DNA from: Acidobacteriota bacterium
Lineage (GTDB): Bacteria; Acidobacteriota; Vicinamibacteria; Fen-336
Assembly: GCA_003223555.1 (NCBI GenBank)
Contig: QHVM01000085.1
Span: forward strand, 156,211-199,734
Length of the DNA: 43,524 bases
Reading direction: 5' to 3'
Each line of letters opens with the position of its first letter. Position 1 is the first letter of the stretch. The notes below the pieces were generated by a model. It ran no database searches and had not been told where the DNA came from. It saw only the letters and a program-made list of their open reading frames with translations. This document shows, one piece after another, positions 33,830 to 41,847 of this stretch. The translations under genes were made by a program, and so were the position numbers.

Positions 33830-33835
33830 TAGACT
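33830..33835 (+). promoter_or_regulatory. -10 box TAGACT of the yceI-like gene
   Basis: TAGACT ends nine bases before the ATG at 33845, so the mRNA would have a leader of only a few bases. Confidence 0.4.
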
Positions 33836-33844
33836 CGGGCGGCC

Positions 33845-34477
33845 ATGAGCCCGCGCTTCGTGCCCGAGACGGCCGTGGTCGCGAGCCTGGCCATCGGTTT
33901 GGCCGGGCCCGCCGGGGCTGCGCCGCGCGCGTACGCGGTCGACCCCGGCGCCAGCTCGCTGGTGGTCCACGTGGGCAAGACGGGCGTGTTCGGCTTCGCC
34001 GGCCACCCCCACGACGTGGTCGCGGAGCGCTTCGCGGGCCGGGTGGAAGCGGACCCGGACGACCTGGCGCGCTCCTCGGTGACGTTGAGCTTCGAGGCGG
34101 CCGCCTTGAGGGTCTCCGCGCAGGGCGAGCCGGGGGGCGACGCGCCGAAGGTCCAGGAGGTCATGGCGGGACCGAAGGTTCTCGACGTCGCCCGGTTCCC
34201 GGCCATCTCCTTCCGCTCGCGCGAGGTCGCCGGCCGGCGTGCCGCCGACGGCGCCTACGAGCTGCAGCTCACCGGCGAGCTGGGCCTCCACGGCGCGACC
34301 CGCACGGTCACGCTGCCCGTGCGGGTGGAGGTCTCGGGCGACACGCTCACCGCCACCGGCCGGACCACCGTCGCCCAGCGCGCCTTCGGCATCGAGCCGG
34401 TCAGCGCCGGTGGCGGCACGGTCAAGGTCAAGAACGAGGTCGTCATCGAGTTCCGCATCGTCGCCCGGACGAAATGA
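33845..34477 (+). CDS. YceI-family periplasmic lipid-binding protein
   Basis: 210 residues with a signal peptide cut after about residue 26 (G-P-A-G-A-A). The YceI beta-barrel features are '[18 protein letters not shown]', '[18 protein letters not shown]', '[11 protein letters not shown]', '[17 protein letters not shown]' and '[24 protein letters not shown]'. YceI proteins bind isoprenoid or fatty-acid chains in a barrel; some bind polyisoprenoid quinone precursors. It stands alone between the divergent E1 gene and the convergent FAD gene. Confidence 0.9.
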   Translation: MSPRFVPETAVVASLAIGLAGPAGAAPRAYAVDPGASSLVVHVGKTGVFGFAGHPHDVVAERFAGRVEADPDDLARSSVTLSFEAAALRVSAQGEPGGDAPKVQEVMAGPKVLDVARFPAISFRSREVAGRRAADGAYELQLTGELGLHGATRTVTLPVRVEVSGDTLTATGRTTVAQRAFGIEPVSAGGGTVKVKNEVVIEFRIVARTK

Positions 34478-34726
34478 GAGAGACCCGCGGCTAGAGCGCT
34501 GCACCTTCCAGACCTCTGCGCTACGGGCAAGTACGTGATCGAGAGTCTCGCGCGGTAGGATGGCGGCGCTATCCCTCTCAAGAAGAGGAGCCGAAATGAC
34601 TACCCGCGCGGCGGTCCTAGAGCCGGGGTCATTGGTCTTCTTCTCATTACGGTGCTGCCCTCGAACCCAGTCTCCTCCCCCTTCCAGGGAGAGGGGAAGC
34701 CCCGGCCAGTCGGAGCAAGGGAAGCC
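34478..34726. other. Intergenic region with promoter-like and start-like remnants
   Basis: No complete gene is visible. A TAGGAT box (34556-34561) is followed by GAGGAG and an ATG at 34596 that opens [11 protein letters not shown], the usual start of zinc alcohol dehydrogenases. After about 11 residues the frame becomes low-complexity. A C/T- and G/A-rich imperfect inverted repeat lies at 34672-34700. This may be the 5' end of a lost gene. Confidence 0.4.
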
Positions 34727-35938
34727 TCAGCACAGTCCGAGCAGCTCGAGCAGGAAGCTGGGGCCCAATGCAGTCCGGGCCGGCACGAAATCCCCGGCGA
34801 TGCTGACCAGGCGATCGGCCAGGTCAGGCCGCTGGACGAACCGGCGCGCGGCCGCGTTGGCCAGCCGCGGATGCCCGACCACGACCTGCAGCAGCCGGTT
34901 GAAGCGGAACTTGTGCCGCGTCGCGGCGTGCCGCGCCCGGTCGTACTCGCGCAGCCCCTCGGAAGATTGCGCGCGGAGGCAGCGATCGGCCACTGCGGCG
35001 GCGATCTCGGCGCTGCGCAGGGCCAGGGTCACGCCCTCCCCGGTGAACGGATCGTAGAACCCGGCGGCGTCGCCGACGAGGAGCGCCCCCGGCGCCGACA
35101 CCCGGGAGGCCTCCAGCGCCAGGGGCCCGATCGCGCGAGGGGGTGAGAGGAGCGTCGAGCGCGCCAGTCGCTCGGCGATGCGCGGCCAGCGACGCAGGGT
35201 CCGGCGGTAGAAGCGCTCCAGGCCGTCCCCCGCCGGCGCCATGTCCCGGCGATCGAGGACGAACGTCACGTTGGCGCGGGTGGCGGACAGCGGCGCCACC
35301 CCGCAGTACCCGCCTCCTCCTCCGTGCATCTCGCCCCGCTCCTCCAGCGCCTCCATGCCCTCCCAGTAGCCGCGCACGGCGAACTTGCGCAGGCGCGGGT
35401 GCTCGCGCAGGAGCCCGAGCCGGCGGGCCACGACGCTGCGCCGGCCGTCGGCGCCGATCACCAGCCGCGCCGGGAGCGCCTCGGCGCCGCGGCCGTTGGC
35501 CGCGGTGACGCCGACGACCGTCCCCTCCCGCATCAACAGCCCGCTGACCTTCGTGCCCTCGCGGACGTCCACGCCGGCCTCCCGCGCGCGGTCGAGCAGG
35601 ACGCGGTCGAGGCGCTCCCGGCGGACGGCGAAGCCAGGGCGAGGGGCGCCGCGGTAGTCGCCGCGGAAGCACGTGCCGTCCGGGGCGGTGACGGCCATCC
35701 CGTGGAGCGGATGGGGAGCCAGCATCCGCACGGCGCCGTCGACGCCGAGGGCGGCGAGCAGCCGCCAGGCTTCCGGCGAGACGGCCTCCCCGCAGACCTT
35801 GTCCCGGGGGAAGCGGGCCTCGTCGAGCAGCAGCACCTCGCGACCGTGCTGCCGGAGAAAGATCGCGACGGCCGCTCCGGCCGGCCCGCCGCCGACGACG
35901 ATCACGTCGCGAGGATCGACGCGCGGCGGCCCGGTCAT
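34727..35938 (-). CDS. FAD-dependent oxidoreductase (geranylgeranyl reductase/PHBH-like)
   Basis: 403 residues. Rossmann dinucleotide motif 'VIVVGGGPAGAAVAIFLRQHG' (residues 12-32), then 'DKVCGEAVSPEAW', typical of the geranylgeranyl reductase subfamily, 'LVIGADGRRSVVARRLGL', and the second FAD motif 'GALLVGDAAGFYDPFTGEGV' (about 285-304). It would hydroxylate an aromatic ring or reduce a double bond using FAD and NAD(P)H. In Streptomyces griseus the equivalent SrsC is a flavoprotein hydroxylase of phenolic lipids. The ATG overlaps the methyltransferase stop (ATGA), so it belongs to the PKS operon. Confidence 0.9.
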   Translation of the reverse strand: MTGPPRVDPRDVIVVGGGPAGAAVAIFLRQHGREVLLLDEARFPRDKVCGEAVSPEAWRLLAALGVDGAVRMLAPHPLHGMAVTAPDGTCFRGDYRGAPRPGFAVRRERLDRVLLDRAREAGVDVREGTKVSGLLMREGTVVGVTAANGRGAEALPARLVIGADGRRSVVARRLGLLREHPRLRKFAVRGYWEGMEALEERGEMHGGGGGYCGVAPLSATRANVTFVLDRRDMAPAGDGLERFYRRTLRRWPRIAERLARSTLLSPPRAIGPLALEASRVSAPGALLVGDAAGFYDPFTGEGVTLALRSAEIAAAVADRCLRAQSSEGLREYDRARHAATRHKFRFNRLLQVVVGHPRLANAAARRFVQRPDLADRLVSIAGDFVPARTALGPSFLLELLGLC

Positions 35939-36519
35939 GCCACCTTCTCCGCGACCGCCAGCAGCCGGTAGGGAAAGCCCCGGCGGATGCGCACCGGCAC
36001 TCCGGCCTCCGCGAACGCCGCGGCCAGCTCACGCGGAGTGAAAGCGCGGCGGACGGAGACGACCCCGTCCGCCCGGCTCACGCGGGAGCGGAGCAGGACG
36101 GGGAAGAGCCAGCGGGCCACGAGATAGGGCACGCGTGCGCGCCGGATGTCGTCGACGACGAGGGCGGAGCGGGCGAGGTCGTAGAGCCGGCGGAGGACGG
36201 CCGCCGCGTCCGAGCCGTCGAAGTGATGGACGAAGTGGGAGGCGACGACCACGTCGAAGGCCTCCGTCGCGAAGGGGAGCGCGTGCGCGTCGGCCACGAC
36301 GCGCCGGATCTCGGGCGGCGCGGCCCGCAGGTGAAGCAGCTTCAGGTCGACCCCCACCGTCAGCATCGGTCGGGAAAAGGCCCGCCGGATGCGGTCGGGG
36401 ATGTCGGCCGAGCCGCAGCCCACGTCGAGGAGCCGCGGCCGCGGCGACGATTCGAGAAACGGTCGCACGACCCGCCAGAGCCGCCTATGCGTGCCCAGCC
36501 AGCGGTTCACCCGGCGCAT
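35935..36519 (-). CDS. Class I SAM-dependent methyltransferase of the type III PKS cluster
   Basis: 194 residues. SAM site 'PRLLDVGCGSADIPDRI' (about 28-44), acidic residue after strand 2 in 'VGVDLKLLHL', 'ADAHALPFATEAFDVVVASHFVHHF' (motifs II/III). Predicted to methylate the PKS product's hydroxyl or ring, as SrsB does in S. griseus; that is inference from order. ATG 36519 lies 35 bases inside the end of the PKS gene. The frame stays open for about 35 further codons upstream with family-like 'EALESLADMRRVNRWL', but no usual start codon occurs there, so the true start could be unusual (for example CTG). Confidence 0.85.
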   Translation of the reverse strand: MRRVNRWLGTHRRLWRVVRPFLESSPRPRLLDVGCGSADIPDRIRRAFSRPMLTVGVDLKLLHLRAAPPEIRRVVADAHALPFATEAFDVVVASHFVHHFDGSDAAAVLRRLYDLARSALVVDDIRRARVPYLVARWLFPVLLRSRVSRADGVVSVRRAFTPRELAAAFAEAGVPVRIRRGFPYRLLAVAEKVA

Positions 36520-37624
36520 GTCGGCCAGGCTCTCCAGCGCCTCGGCTTCGGGGACCTCCTCGTCGAGCTGAAGCGAACTCCGCCCCGAAGCCGGGCCCGA
36601 ATGCCCCGAGAACCCCGCGCTCGCCGGGCCGAGGCCGGTCGGTGCGCAGGATCTCGTCGAGCACGAACAACACCGTCACCGAGCTCATGTTGCCGTGCTC
36701 GGCCAGCACCGCCTCGGTGGGGGCGAGGTCCCTTTCGGTCAGGCCGAGCTTGTCGCTCATCACCTCGATGATGCGCCGGCCTCCGGGGTGCATCACCCAG
36801 CGCGTGATGTCCTCGCGCCGCAGGCCCCGCGGCTCGAGGAAGCGCTTCACCGCCGCCCCGACCTCCCGGCGCACGAACGGAGCCAGCTCGCGGTCGAGGA
36901 CGATCTGCAGCCCCGGGTTGCGGAGCCGGAAACCCATGAGGTGGGTGGTGCCGGGGAAGAAGAGGCTCTCGGCGCCCGCCAGCCGGGCCAGGGCGGCGCC
37001 GCGGGCGCGGGGATGATCGGGGCCGGCCATCACCACCGCCGCGCCTCCGTCGCCGAAGATGGCGGTGGAGACGACGTTGGTCGCCGACCGGTCCCAGCGC
37101 TGGAAGGTGAGGCTGGCGAACTCGAGCGCGATGACCAGCGCACAGCGGTCGGGGTGGGCGGCCAGGTAATCGCCGGCCCGCGCCAGGGCCAGCACGCCGC
37201 CCGCGCAGCCGCTCTCGGTGATGGGCAGGCGGGCCAGGCGCGGCCCCATGCCGAGCGCGTCGGCGACGTAGGCGTCGACGGCCGGGATCATGAAGCCGGT
37301 GCAGGAGACGCTCACGACCAGGTCGACGTCCGCCGGCCGCAGCTCCGCGCGCTCCAGCGCCCGGCGCGCGGTCTCCGCCCCGGCGGCGCGAGCGATGTCG
37401 ATGTATCGGTCGTTCTGCCGCTCGAAGTCGCGGGGGGCGAAGACTTCCTCGATCGGCACCACGCTGGCCCGCCGCTCGACGCCGGCGGTCTCGTAGACCG
37501 ACAGGAGGCGCGCCGCCGCGGCGCCGCCGTTCTCCTCCAGCCAAGCGCGCACCCATCGCGTGACTTCTTCCTGCCGGTAGCGATGGGGAGGGAGGTACCG
37601 CTCGATGGAGAGCAGAAAGGACAT
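36485..37624 (-). CDS. Type III polyketide synthase (chalcone/alkylresorcinol synthase family)
   Basis: 379 residues from ATG 37624 (MSFLLSIERYLPPH), matching the family's usual 350-400; the frame extends upstream but without homology. The catalytic triad is present: Cys108 in 'SVSCTGFMIPAVDAY', His279 in 'WVMHPGGRRIIE' and Asn312 in 'EHGNMSSVTVLFVLDEI'. It condenses an acyl starter with malonyl-CoA units; long-chain starters would give alkylresorcinols or alkylpyrones. The C-terminal 30 residues are Arg/Gly/Pro-rich and may be a frame extension, since the family usually ends near 'GAFGPGFGAEF'. Followed by overlapping methyltransferase and FAD genes. Confidence 0.92.
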   Translation of the reverse strand: MSFLLSIERYLPPHRYRQEEVTRWVRAWLEENGGAAAARLLSVYETAGVERRASVVPIEEVFAPRDFERQNDRYIDIARAAGAETARRALERAELRPADVDLVVSVSCTGFMIPAVDAYVADALGMGPRLARLPITESGCAGGVLALARAGDYLAAHPDRCALVIALEFASLTFQRWDRSATNVVSTAIFGDGGAAVVMAGPDHPRARGAALARLAGAESLFFPGTTHLMGFRLRNPGLQIVLDRELAPFVRREVGAAVKRFLEPRGLRREDITRWVMHPGGRRIIEVMSDKLGLTERDLAPTEAVLAEHGNMSSVTVLFVLDEILRTDRPRPGERGVLGAFGPGFGAEFASARRGGPRSRGAGEPGRHAPGEPLAGHA

Positions 37625-37768
37625 CGCACCCGGCCCCCGAGTCAACCCCTGCCCGTGACCGCGAGGACCGGGCGCGGTTCGTCTATCGGACGCCAAGCAA
37701 GCCCGGTGCCACGCAAGCGCGCCTGCTCATCGAGATGTTTGCGGCGCTTGGGCCGCAAGCCCAGCTTA

Positions 37769-37794
37769 CCGCCGGCGTAAGCCCTTACGGGCGG
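37769..37794 (-). terminator. Hairpin downstream of ssb
   Basis: On the minus strand CGTAAG-GG-CTTACG with outer CCGCC/GGCGG arms (one bulge) follows the ssb stop by about six bases. No U tract follows. It could end the tol-ssb transcript or be a REP-like palindrome. Confidence 0.35.
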
Positions 37795-37799
37795 CGTAA

Positions 37800-38255
37800 C
37801 TAAAACGGCACGTCGTCGTCGGAGACCTGGAAGTCGTCCGCGGGCGCGGGCGCTCCCGTCCCCTCCGCCGGCTTGGCCGGCCCCCGAGCCGCGCCTTCGA
37901 CGCGCGGGCCTCCCGGCCCGCCGAGCAGGACCAGGCGCGAGTTGGGCCCTCCGACGTGGATCTTCGTCGTGTTGCGCTTGTTGCCGTCCTTGTCGGTCCA
38001 CTCGTCATAGCGGATGCTGCCTTCGAGGTACACCTGGCGGCCCTTGGTGAGGTAGTCGCGCACGACCTGGGCCGGCTTGCCGAAGACCTCGACGCGGTGC
38101 CACTCGGTCCGCTCCTGCTTCTGGCCGCTGCGGTCGGTCCACGCCTCGTTCGTGGCGAGGGAGAAGTTGGCGATCGGATCGCCGGCCTGGCTGTACCGGA
38201 TCTCCGGATCCCGGCCCAGGTTCCCGATCAGGATCACGCGGTTGACGCTGGCCAT
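37800..38255 (-). CDS. ssb: Single-stranded DNA-binding protein
   Basis: 151 residues. OB-fold begins 'MASVNRVILIGNLGRDPEIRYSQAGDPIANFSLATNEAW', then 'TEWHRVEVFGKPAQVVRDYLTKGRQVYLEGSIR'. A Gly/Pro/Ala linker (about 112-140) leads to the acidic tip 'DDDVPF', which recruits replication and repair partners. It binds ssDNA as a tetramer. The ATG has GAGGAG eleven bases upstream. It follows cpoB by 41 bases, an unusual partner for the Tol operon. Confidence 0.96.
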   Translation of the reverse strand: MASVNRVILIGNLGRDPEIRYSQAGDPIANFSLATNEAWTDRSGQKQERTEWHRVEVFGKPAQVVRDYLTKGRQVYLEGSIRYDEWTDKDGNKRNTTKIHVGGPNSRLVLLGGPGGPRVEGAARGPAKPAEGTGAPAPADDFQVSDDDVPF

Positions 38256-38296
38256 GGCGAGTTCATCTCCTCGGACCCCGGCGGCACCGGGGTGGG

Positions 38297-39058
38297 TTAG
38301 GGGTTGAGCTTCTCGCGGGCCTTGCGGCCCGCCTCTGAGTTGGGGTACCGCTCCACGACCGCGCGGTACTCGACGAGCGCCTCCCGCCTTCGGCCCAGCC
38401 GCTCCAGCGTCACCCCCTTCTTGTAGCGGGCGTCGGGGAGCTTGTCGCTGGCCGGGTAATCGCGGAAGAGCTGGTTCCACGCCTCGATCGCGTCGTCGTA
38501 GCGCCCCTTCGAGAAGTAACACTCGCCGATCCAGTACTGCGCGTTGTCGGAGAGGTCGGTGCTCGGATAGTTGCGCAGGTACTCCCGGTACTCCTGGATG
38601 GCGAGGTCGTAGTTGCCCCGGGCATAGTCGGCATAGGCCTGGCTGTACAGCTCGCGCGACGGGGGCGCCGCCGGCGCCAGGCCCGGGCCCGGACCGCCGC
38701 CCGCCTCCGGCCCGGCCGCCGCCGGGGCGGGCAGGGCGGCGGCCGCCGGCGCCGGCTGCTGCAGCCGCTCCTCCAGCTCCGACACCCGGTCGCCGAACTC
38801 CTTGAGCGCGGTCTGGAGCGCGTCGTCCTGGAGGCGGCGGTCCTGGAGCGCCTTCCTGAGGAACGCGTTCTGCTCGGTGAGCGTGTCGCCGAGCCGCTTG
38901 ATCTCCCGCTGGTTGTCCTCGGCGGTGCGCTGCAGGTCGGCGATCTGCCCCTGCAGCGCCGCGATCTGCATCTGCAGACGCTCGATGTCCTTGTTCACGG
39001 CCCAGGCCGGCGTGGCCAGGGCGATCACCACGCCGGCGAGCGCGAATCGACCGATCAC
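38297..39058 (-). CDS. cpoB: Tol-Pal system coordinator CpoB (YbgF family)
   Basis: 253 residues. A signal peptide (about 1-20, T-P-A-W-A) precedes a coiled coil ('IERLQMQIAALQGQIADLQRTAEDNQREIKRL', about 25-95), a Pro/Ala/Gly linker and three tetratricopeptide repeats ('AYADYARGNYDLAIQEYREYLRNYP', 'WIGECYFSKGRYDDAIEAWNQLF', 'KGVTLERLGRRREALVEYRAVVERYP'). CpoB joins peptidoglycan synthesis with Tol-driven outer-membrane constriction. GTG 39058 has GGAGG five bases upstream. The TATCAT at 39100-39095 may give its own promoter. Confidence 0.92.
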   Translation of the reverse strand: MIGRFALAGVVIALATPAWAVNKDIERLQMQIAALQGQIADLQRTAEDNQREIKRLGDTLTEQNAFLRKALQDRRLQDDALQTALKEFGDRVSELEERLQQPAPAAAALPAPAAAGPEAGGGPGPGLAPAAPPSRELYSQAYADYARGNYDLAIQEYREYLRNYPSTDLSDNAQYWIGECYFSKGRYDDAIEAWNQLFRDYPASDKLPDARYKKGVTLERLGRRREALVEYRAVVERYPNSEAGRKAREKLNP

Positions 39059-39094
39059 GGGAACCTCCGCGGGGGGTGCTTCTGTCGAGACGGC

Positions 39095-39100
39095 ATGATA
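39095..39100 (-). promoter_or_regulatory. -10 box TATCAT upstream of cpoB
   Basis: Lies 36 bases before the cpoB GTG, in the short gap after pal. No clear -35 is found. Confidence 0.3.
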
Positions 39101-39126
39101 GCACCCGGCCGCGACCGACCCGCCGC

Positions 39127-39705
39127 TCAACGGGAGACCGCGAAGTGATCGCGCCGGTTCGCGGCCCACGCCGCCTCGTTGCTCGCCGCGTCGAGCGGGC
39201 GCTCCTTGCCGTAGGACACCGTGCGCAGGCGGTCCGTCGAGACACCCAGGCTCGCCAGGTAGTCGCGCGCCGCTCGCGCCCGCTTCTCCCCCAGCGCCAG
39301 GTTGTACTCCACGGTGCCGCGCTCGTCGCAGTGGCCCTCGACCAGGACCTTGGCCGGCCGGTGGTTCTGGAGCCAGAGGGCGTGCTTCTCGAGGATGGAG
39401 CGGGCGTGGTCGGTGAGGTTGGCCGAGTCGTACTCGAAGCGGATGTCCTCCAGCGGGCCGCCCTCGCCGGTCTCGGGGTTCGAGACCGTGAAGTCCTCGC
39501 CCCGCGCCGCCTCGGTGTCGACCGCGCGGACGTCGGGCCCCGTCTCGACCGGCGGCGGCACCTCGGTCGGCTGACTCCGGCCCGAGGGCGCGGAGGAGGG
39601 GGGCGGCGCGGTGGCCACCGCCGGTGGTCGCTTCTTGCCTCCACAACCGGCGGCGAGCGCCGCCGCGACGGCCAGGAAGAGCCAGGCTCGAGCCAGACGA
39701 ATCAT
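39127..39705 (-). CDS. pal: Peptidoglycan-associated lipoprotein
   Basis: 192 residues. Lipobox L-A-A-G-C puts the lipid on Cys21; a Pro/Ser-rich linker runs to about residue 75. The OmpA-like domain has 'IRFEYDSANLTDHARSILEKHALWLQ', 'VLVEGHCDERGTVEYNLALGEKRARAARDYL' (the diaminopimelate-binding Asp and Arg) and 'VSYGKERPLD'. Pal anchors the outer membrane to peptidoglycan and binds TolB. ATG 39705 has a strong GGAGG six bases upstream. Confidence 0.96.
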   Translation of the reverse strand: MIRLARAWLFLAVAAALAAGCGGKKRPPAVATAPPPSSAPSGRSQPTEVPPPVETGPDVRAVDTEAARGEDFTVSNPETGEGGPLEDIRFEYDSANLTDHARSILEKHALWLQNHRPAKVLVEGHCDERGTVEYNLALGEKRARAARDYLASLGVSTDRLRTVSYGKERPLDAASNEAAWAANRRDHFAVSR

Positions 39706-39734
39706 CGCACCTCCTTCATCGGTCCCCTTGTCCC

Positions 39735-41099
39735 TCACGGGCCCCAGTCCGGCTGCTCGTTCTTGCCCGGACCGGCGGGCAGCATGGTGATCGTCTGGCC
39801 GAGGCGGTCCGCGACCGCGATCTGCCACTTCCCGCCCCGCCCGCAGGCGAAGGTGAGATGCCGTCCGCTCGGCGCCCACGACGGGTACTCGCACGAGCCG
39901 CGCCCCTGGGTGAGCTGGCGGACCTGGCGGGTGGCGATGTCGACGACCGCGATGTCGAAGGTCCGATTCTCGAGCCGGGCCGTGTAGGCGATCTCGCCGA
40001 ACTGCTTCGACGGGTTCCAGGCCGGGGCGTCGTTCCAGCTCCCGACGTTCGTCAGCCGGCGCACGTTCAGCCCCTCGGTGTCCATCACGTAGATCTGGGG
40101 CGAGCCCGAGCGGCCGGAGGTGAAGGCGATCTCCTGGCCGGTGGGGCTCCAGGTGGGCGCCGTGTCCAGGGCGCCGGTGGAGGTGAGCCGGCGCGGGCTG
40201 CTCCCGTCGATGTTCGCCACCCAGATGTCCATGTTGCCCGCGCGGCTGCTGGCGTAGGCGATGCGCTTGCCGTCGGGGCTGATCGCGGGCGCGAAGGCGG
40301 CGCCGCCCTTGTCCCCCGTGAGGTCCGCGCTGCGGCCCTCGTAGATGGAGGCCACGAAGACGTCCGGATTGCCCCGGCGGTAGGAGACGTAGGCCAGCGA
40401 GCGGCCGTCCGGGCTCCAGTTGGGCAGGATGTTGAGCGAGCGGTTCACGGTCACGCGCCGCGGGTTGTAGCCGTCGTAGTCCATGATGTAGATCTCCTTC
40501 GTGGCCCGGCCGGGCACCCGGTCGCGGTCGGAGACGAAGGCGATCTTGGTCCGCGCCACGCCCCGGTACTGGGTGAGGGTCATGACGTCGTCGGAGGCCT
40601 GGTGGGCGAAGACGCGCGGGTTGTCGGCCGGGCCCGAGTAGCGCTTGGCCAGCATCGACTGGCCGGTGTCGACGAAGTGCACGCGCACCTCGACGGTCGC
40701 TTCGCCGCCCGTCACCTGCGCCCGCGTGATCACGAGGACGCTCGCCCCGATGCCCTTCCAATCAGCGAAGTTCGGGTTCTCGGGGTCCATGGGCGGGATC
40801 GCGCTCATGAGGCTCTGGGGCACGAACTTGAACAGGTTCTCGAACTGCAGGTCGGCCCGCAGGACCTGGGTGACCGCCCGGCAGACCTCCCGGCTCGCCT
40901 CGTCTCCCTTGCGCGGCCCGCAGTCGGGGATGGCGAAGCGCTGCACCCCCTCCTGGATCACGATGGTGGGCGGTGGAGACGGGGGCGCCTGCGCCGGCCG
41001 GCTGTCGCGGGCGAGGAGCGCCGCGCCGGCGGCCAGGGTGACGACGGCGCTACGGAGCAGGCTTGAAGATGCCCTGGATCGTGAGGCGGTTCGTTCCAT
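39735..41099 (-). CDS. tolB: Tol-Pal system periplasmic protein TolB
   Basis: 454 residues. Signal region about residues 10-38 ('LLRSAVVTLAAGAALL'), an N-terminal alpha/beta domain ('VQRFAIPDC', 'VTQVLRADLQFENLFKFVP'), then a six-blade beta-propeller of 'NWSPDGRSLAYVSYRRGNPDVF', 'AISPDGKRIAYASSRAGNMDIW', 'TWSPTGQEIAFTSGRSGSPQIY' and similar repeats. It binds Pal and the Tol complex. The only ATG before the signal overlaps the tolA gene by 50 bases; the frame upstream is a shadow. This makes the overlap larger than normal but leaves no better start. Confidence 0.93.
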   Translation of the reverse strand: MERTASRSRASSSLLRSAVVTLAAGAALLARDSRPAQAPPSPPPTIVIQEGVQRFAIPDCGPRKGDEASREVCRAVTQVLRADLQFENLFKFVPQSLMSAIPPMDPENPNFADWKGIGASVLVITRAQVTGGEATVEVRVHFVDTGQSMLAKRYSGPADNPRVFAHQASDDVMTLTQYRGVARTKIAFVSDRDRVPGRATKEIYIMDYDGYNPRRVTVNRSLNILPNWSPDGRSLAYVSYRRGNPDVFVASIYEGRSADLTGDKGGAAFAPAISPDGKRIAYASSRAGNMDIWVANIDGSSPRRLTSTGALDTAPTWSPTGQEIAFTSGRSGSPQIYVMDTEGLNVRRLTNVGSWNDAPAWNPSKQFGEIAYTARLENRTFDIAVVDIATRQVRQLTQGRGSCEYPSWAPSGRHLTFACGRGGKWQIAVADRLGQTITMLPAGPGKNEQPDWGP

Positions 41100-41847
41100 A
41101 GTGCTTGGGCAAGGGACCGAACGGGGCCGCGTTGTAGATCGCGCGCTTGGCGGCCAGGTCGAGCAGCGGCACGCCGCTCGTCTGGGTGACGCGCACGTCC
41201 TCATCCAGCGAGCCGTCGGGGAGGATCGTGAACTGTACCGTGATCGGCTGGGTGAAGTTCGCTCGGACCTGCTGCATCCAGATCGTCCATACCTTCCGCT
41301 GGACCCCCGCCAGGTACCAGCCACCCATCATGTCCGTACCCCCCGGCACGCCAGGTCCAGGCGGACCGAACTCGAAGCCGGGGGTATCGATTCGGGTGCC
41401 GGCGCCCGCCCGCTCGCCGGCGCCGGGCCGGGAGGAGGCACCCTCGGCCGAAGGCGGGAAGTACCGGGGCGGGGGAGCCGGCTCGGCGCGGGCCTTGACC
41501 CGCTTCGCGTTCGGCTCCGGCAGTCCCTTCCTCGGCTCCTCCTTCGGCGGCTTGATGAGCTTCGGCGGCTGCGGCGCGGCGGCGGGCGGCGCGGCGGAAG
41601 GCGCGGGTGGGGGCGCGGCGGCGGGGGCGGGCGGCTCGATGGTGGCCCGGCCGAGGCCGCCGGGGGGCATGGCCACCACGAACCCGTCGATGACCTTGAG
41701 CGGCGGCTCGCGGGGGCCCAGCAGCACGACGGCGGCGGCCACGCCGACGATCATCAGGTGACCGAAGATCGAGATCAGCATGCCTCCCGGGAGCCCGCGG
41801 TCGATGGCCTCGCGCTCGGCAAGCAGGCGGTCGACCGGATCGTTCAC
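41050..41847 (-). CDS. tolA: TolA-like energy-transfer protein (TonB C-terminal domain)
   Basis: 265 residues. One membrane helix ('MLISIFGHLMIVGVAAAVVLL', about 23-43), a Pro/Ala-rich periplasmic spacer with 'PPKLIKPPKEEP' (about 70-150) and a C-terminal TonB/TolA fold ('VWTIWMQQVRANFTQPITVQFTILPDGSLDEDVRVTQTSG'). It transmits proton-motive force from TolQR to TolB/Pal. The long helical domain of E. coli TolA is replaced by a Pro-rich spacer, as in many non-enteric bacteria. GTG 41847 overlaps the tolR stop. Confidence 0.9.
   Translation of the reverse strand: MNDPVDRLLAEREAIDRGLPGGMLISIFGHLMIVGVAAAVVLLGPREPPLKVIDGFVVAMPPGGLGRATIEPPAPAAAPPPAPSAAPPAAAPQPPKLIKPPKEEPRKGLPEPNAKRVKARAEPAPPPRYFPPSAEGASSRPGAGERAGAGTRIDTPGFEFGPPGPGVPGGTDMMGGWYLAGVQRKVWTIWMQQVRANFTQPITVQFTILPDGSLDEDVRVTQTSGVPLLDLAAKRAIYNAAPFGPLPKHYGTNRLTIQGIFKPAP

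Noticed and set aside
29076-33832. Very long open frames antisense or out of frame to ptsI and the E1 gene (over 1100 residues)
   Set aside because: They are rich in Arg, Gly, Pro, Ala and His, show no motifs, and mirror well-identified genes; in GC-rich DNA stops are rare in shadow frames.
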